Source: a bacterium
Lineage (GTDB): Bacteria; UBA9089; CG2-30-40-21
Reading direction: 5' to 3'
NCBI GenBank assembly: GCA_018814245.1
Contig: JAHIZN010000042.1
Span: 1-5,165 of the forward strand
DNA length: 5,165 bases
The position numbers were made by a program, and so were the translations under genes. The notes beneath the pieces were generated by a model, which was not told the origin of the DNA, searched no databases, and was given only the letters and a program-made list of their open reading frames with translations. Below are positions 4,121 through 5,165 of the stretch, one piece after another; position 1 is the first letter of the stretch; every line of letters begins with the position of its first letter.

Positions 4121-4873
4121 ATGAAGGAATTTGCAATTATTTTAATATTTCTGTCAATTTGTTGTTTCACATCAGATGTTGAATCTTATGATTTGACAAA
4201 GAGAATAGGCATAGGACTTGGAAATCCTTATGCCTCATTAAAATATGGTATTAATTCTAAATTTTCTACTGAATTAAGATGTGCTTATGGAGAGGATATT
4301 TTAGTCATCGGTCCAAGATTTTATTATAACTTTAATCCGAAAGAAAAGATAGTAATATATGTTGGTGGAGAGGGAGATTGTGTAACCTTTGATAAAGATG
4401 ATATGAAGGGTAATGGATACATAGGAATGGCATTTATTGGAATGGAATATTTCAGCACGAATAACTTAACATTTTGCACAGACATAGGTCAGGCATATGT
4501 TTCGCTTTCTAAAGATAACAAAAATGAAGCTGATGGAATAGGCTGGGTTATAAACCTTGGCATTAATTATTATTTTTCAGCAGCCCAAACACCAGTATTA
4601 ACCAACTCTATTCCCTCAACCACCATCACTTCACCACCTGTTTCTACTCGTTCGCCAGTTGCTCAACAACCACCTAAGCAAAGAAGAACTGTTACAGTTA
4701 TAATAGATAATGTCCCAATTTTTTCAGGACCTGGCACAACATATCCAATAATTACTACAGTACCTGCCGGGGTAGAAATTATTCTTATTGATGATTCGAA
4801 AAAGTGGTATTATCAGATAGAGTTGCCGGATGGCATACTCGGTTGGATATCGTATGTTAATTGCCATAGGTAA
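4121..4873 (+). CDS. Probable outer-membrane barrel protein with C-terminal SH3b domain
   Basis: This 250-residue protein begins with a signal peptide (about 1-22). Residues 23-152 look like a small beta-barrel or porin-like region: alternating strands rich in glycine and aromatics, ending INLGINYYF at 144-152. A proline/threonine/serine-rich linker follows (about 157-186). Residues about 188-248 resemble a bacterial SH3 domain (SH3_3/YgiM type), with the pattern VPIFSGPGTTYPIITTVPAG (198-217) and the closing GWISYVNC (241-248). SH3b domains usually bind peptidoglycan or other wall polymers, so the protein may link the outer membrane to the wall. AGAGAGG (4101-4107) is the only ribosome binding site in range, at a long 13-base spacing within the end of the preceding gene. 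Translation may be coupled. No exact family match is recognised. Confidence 0.7.
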   Translation: MKEFAIILIFLSICCFTSDVESYDLTKRIGIGLGNPYASLKYGINSKFSTELRCAYGEDILVIGPRFYYNFNPKEKIVIYVGGEGDCVTFDKDDMKGNGYIGMAFIGMEYFSTNNLTFCTDIGQAYVSLSKDNKNEADGIGWVINLGINYYFSAAQTPVLTNSIPSTTITSPPVSTRSPVAQQPPKQRRTVTVIIDNVPIFSGPGTTYPIITTVPAGVEIILIDDSKKWYYQIELPDGILGWISYVNCHR

Positions 4874-4887
4874 AGGGAAGGAAAATG

Positions 4888-4966
4888 GTGTTAACTATTT
4901 AACTACTTGCATTTAAATCAGATACAAACAATTTGATGTTTTTGCTTTTGCAAGAATTGATATTTG
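4888..4966 (+). repeat. Dispersed repeat, copy B (upstream of PIN gene)
   Basis: This is the second copy of the 78-bp repeat at 1762-1839. The octamers TTGATGTT (4933-4940) and TTGATATT (4957-4964) keep the same 24-bp spacing as in copy A. A short inverted repeat, GTTAA (4890-4894)/TTAAC (4899-4903), lies at its left end. A reading frame without a start codon (4917-5033) runs through it and ends in a TGA overlapping the PIN ATG, which could be the tail of a decayed antitoxin gene. Confidence 0.7.
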
Positions 4967-5029
4967 GCTCTCAGGCAACTGGACAAATTACTCATCTCGG
5001 CATTCTGTGAGAAGTAAAAGAATCAAACA

Positions 5030-5165
5030 ATGAAAAAATTAAAAATATATCTTGATACATCAGTAATTGGCGGCTCATTTGACGATACATTTAAGGAGCA
5101 TTCGATTAGACTAATACAAAACTTAAAGAATGATAAATTTGTTGGAATTATATCTGAAATTACCA
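5030..5165 (+). CDS. PIN-domain protein, probable toxin (5' part only)
   Basis: The first 45 codons of a gene run off the right edge. The peptide starts MKKLKIYLDTSVIGGSFDDT, which matches the N-terminal strand and loop of PIN-domain ribonucleases. D9 of LDTS is the first metal-binding acidic residue, and E43 in IISEIT is in a position suitable for the next. PIN proteins commonly serve as VapC-type toxins that cleave RNA. No antitoxin gene is visible upstream within 150 bp; repeat copy B occupies that space, so the antitoxin may lie downstream or be missing. The ribosome binding site is weak (GAGAAG at 5009-5014, about 15 bases away). The remnant at 1949-2074 shares the IYLDTxV start. Confidence 0.75.
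   Translation, partial: MKKLKIYLDTSVIGGSFDDTFKEHSIRLIQNLKNDKFVGIISEIT

Overview
The window is AT-rich and looks like an accessory region of an uncultured Gram-negative bacterium. The best taxonomic hint is the secreted protein at 3412-4110. It ends in a FlgD-like / type IX secretion-type C-terminal domain with a YPNPFN signature, which is common in the FCB group and in candidate phyla such as Cloacimonadota, WOR-3 and KSB1. The next gene encodes a probable outer-membrane barrel, which fits a diderm cell. I cannot name the phylum from the sequence.

The left third (1 to about 1482) reads as an integron gene-cassette array. Four attC-like recombination sites lie at 83-142, 370-504, 984-1046 and 1424-1482, all in the same orientation. 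Each follows a short gene or a non-coding stretch. Using the G^TT cut rule at the right-hand core, the cassettes are: the end of an upstream gene (to about 136), a gene-less cassette (about 137-498), a four-helix membrane protein cassette (about 499-1040) and a two-helix membrane protein cassette (about 1041-1476). No integrase gene is in the window.

From about 1483 to 2224 the array looks decayed. This stretch holds a lone 3' half of an attC (1604-1620), a near-perfect hairpin (1541-1564), a truncated PIN-domain ORF (1949-2074) and a degenerate attC-like site abutting its stop codon (2069-2124). A HEPN/MNT toxin-antitoxin pair follows (2225-2928, overlapping genes). After it comes a compact, very well folded attC-like site (3022-3073), so this pair was probably also a cassette.

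The right part carries a two-gene operon for exported proteins: a prealbumin-like plus FlgD/T9SS-like protein (3412-4110) and a barrel plus SH3b protein (4121-4873). The window ends in the start of a second PIN-domain gene (5030 onward). A diverged repeat of about 78 bp lies upstream of both PIN genes (1762-1839 and 4888-4966). It brackets the HEPN/MNT and exported-protein genes.

The theme is a mobile or defensive gene pool: integron cassettes, toxin-antitoxin genes and small membrane proteins of unknown role. The integron interpretation rests on direct reading of core sites and inverted repeats. It has not been tested with a covariance model.
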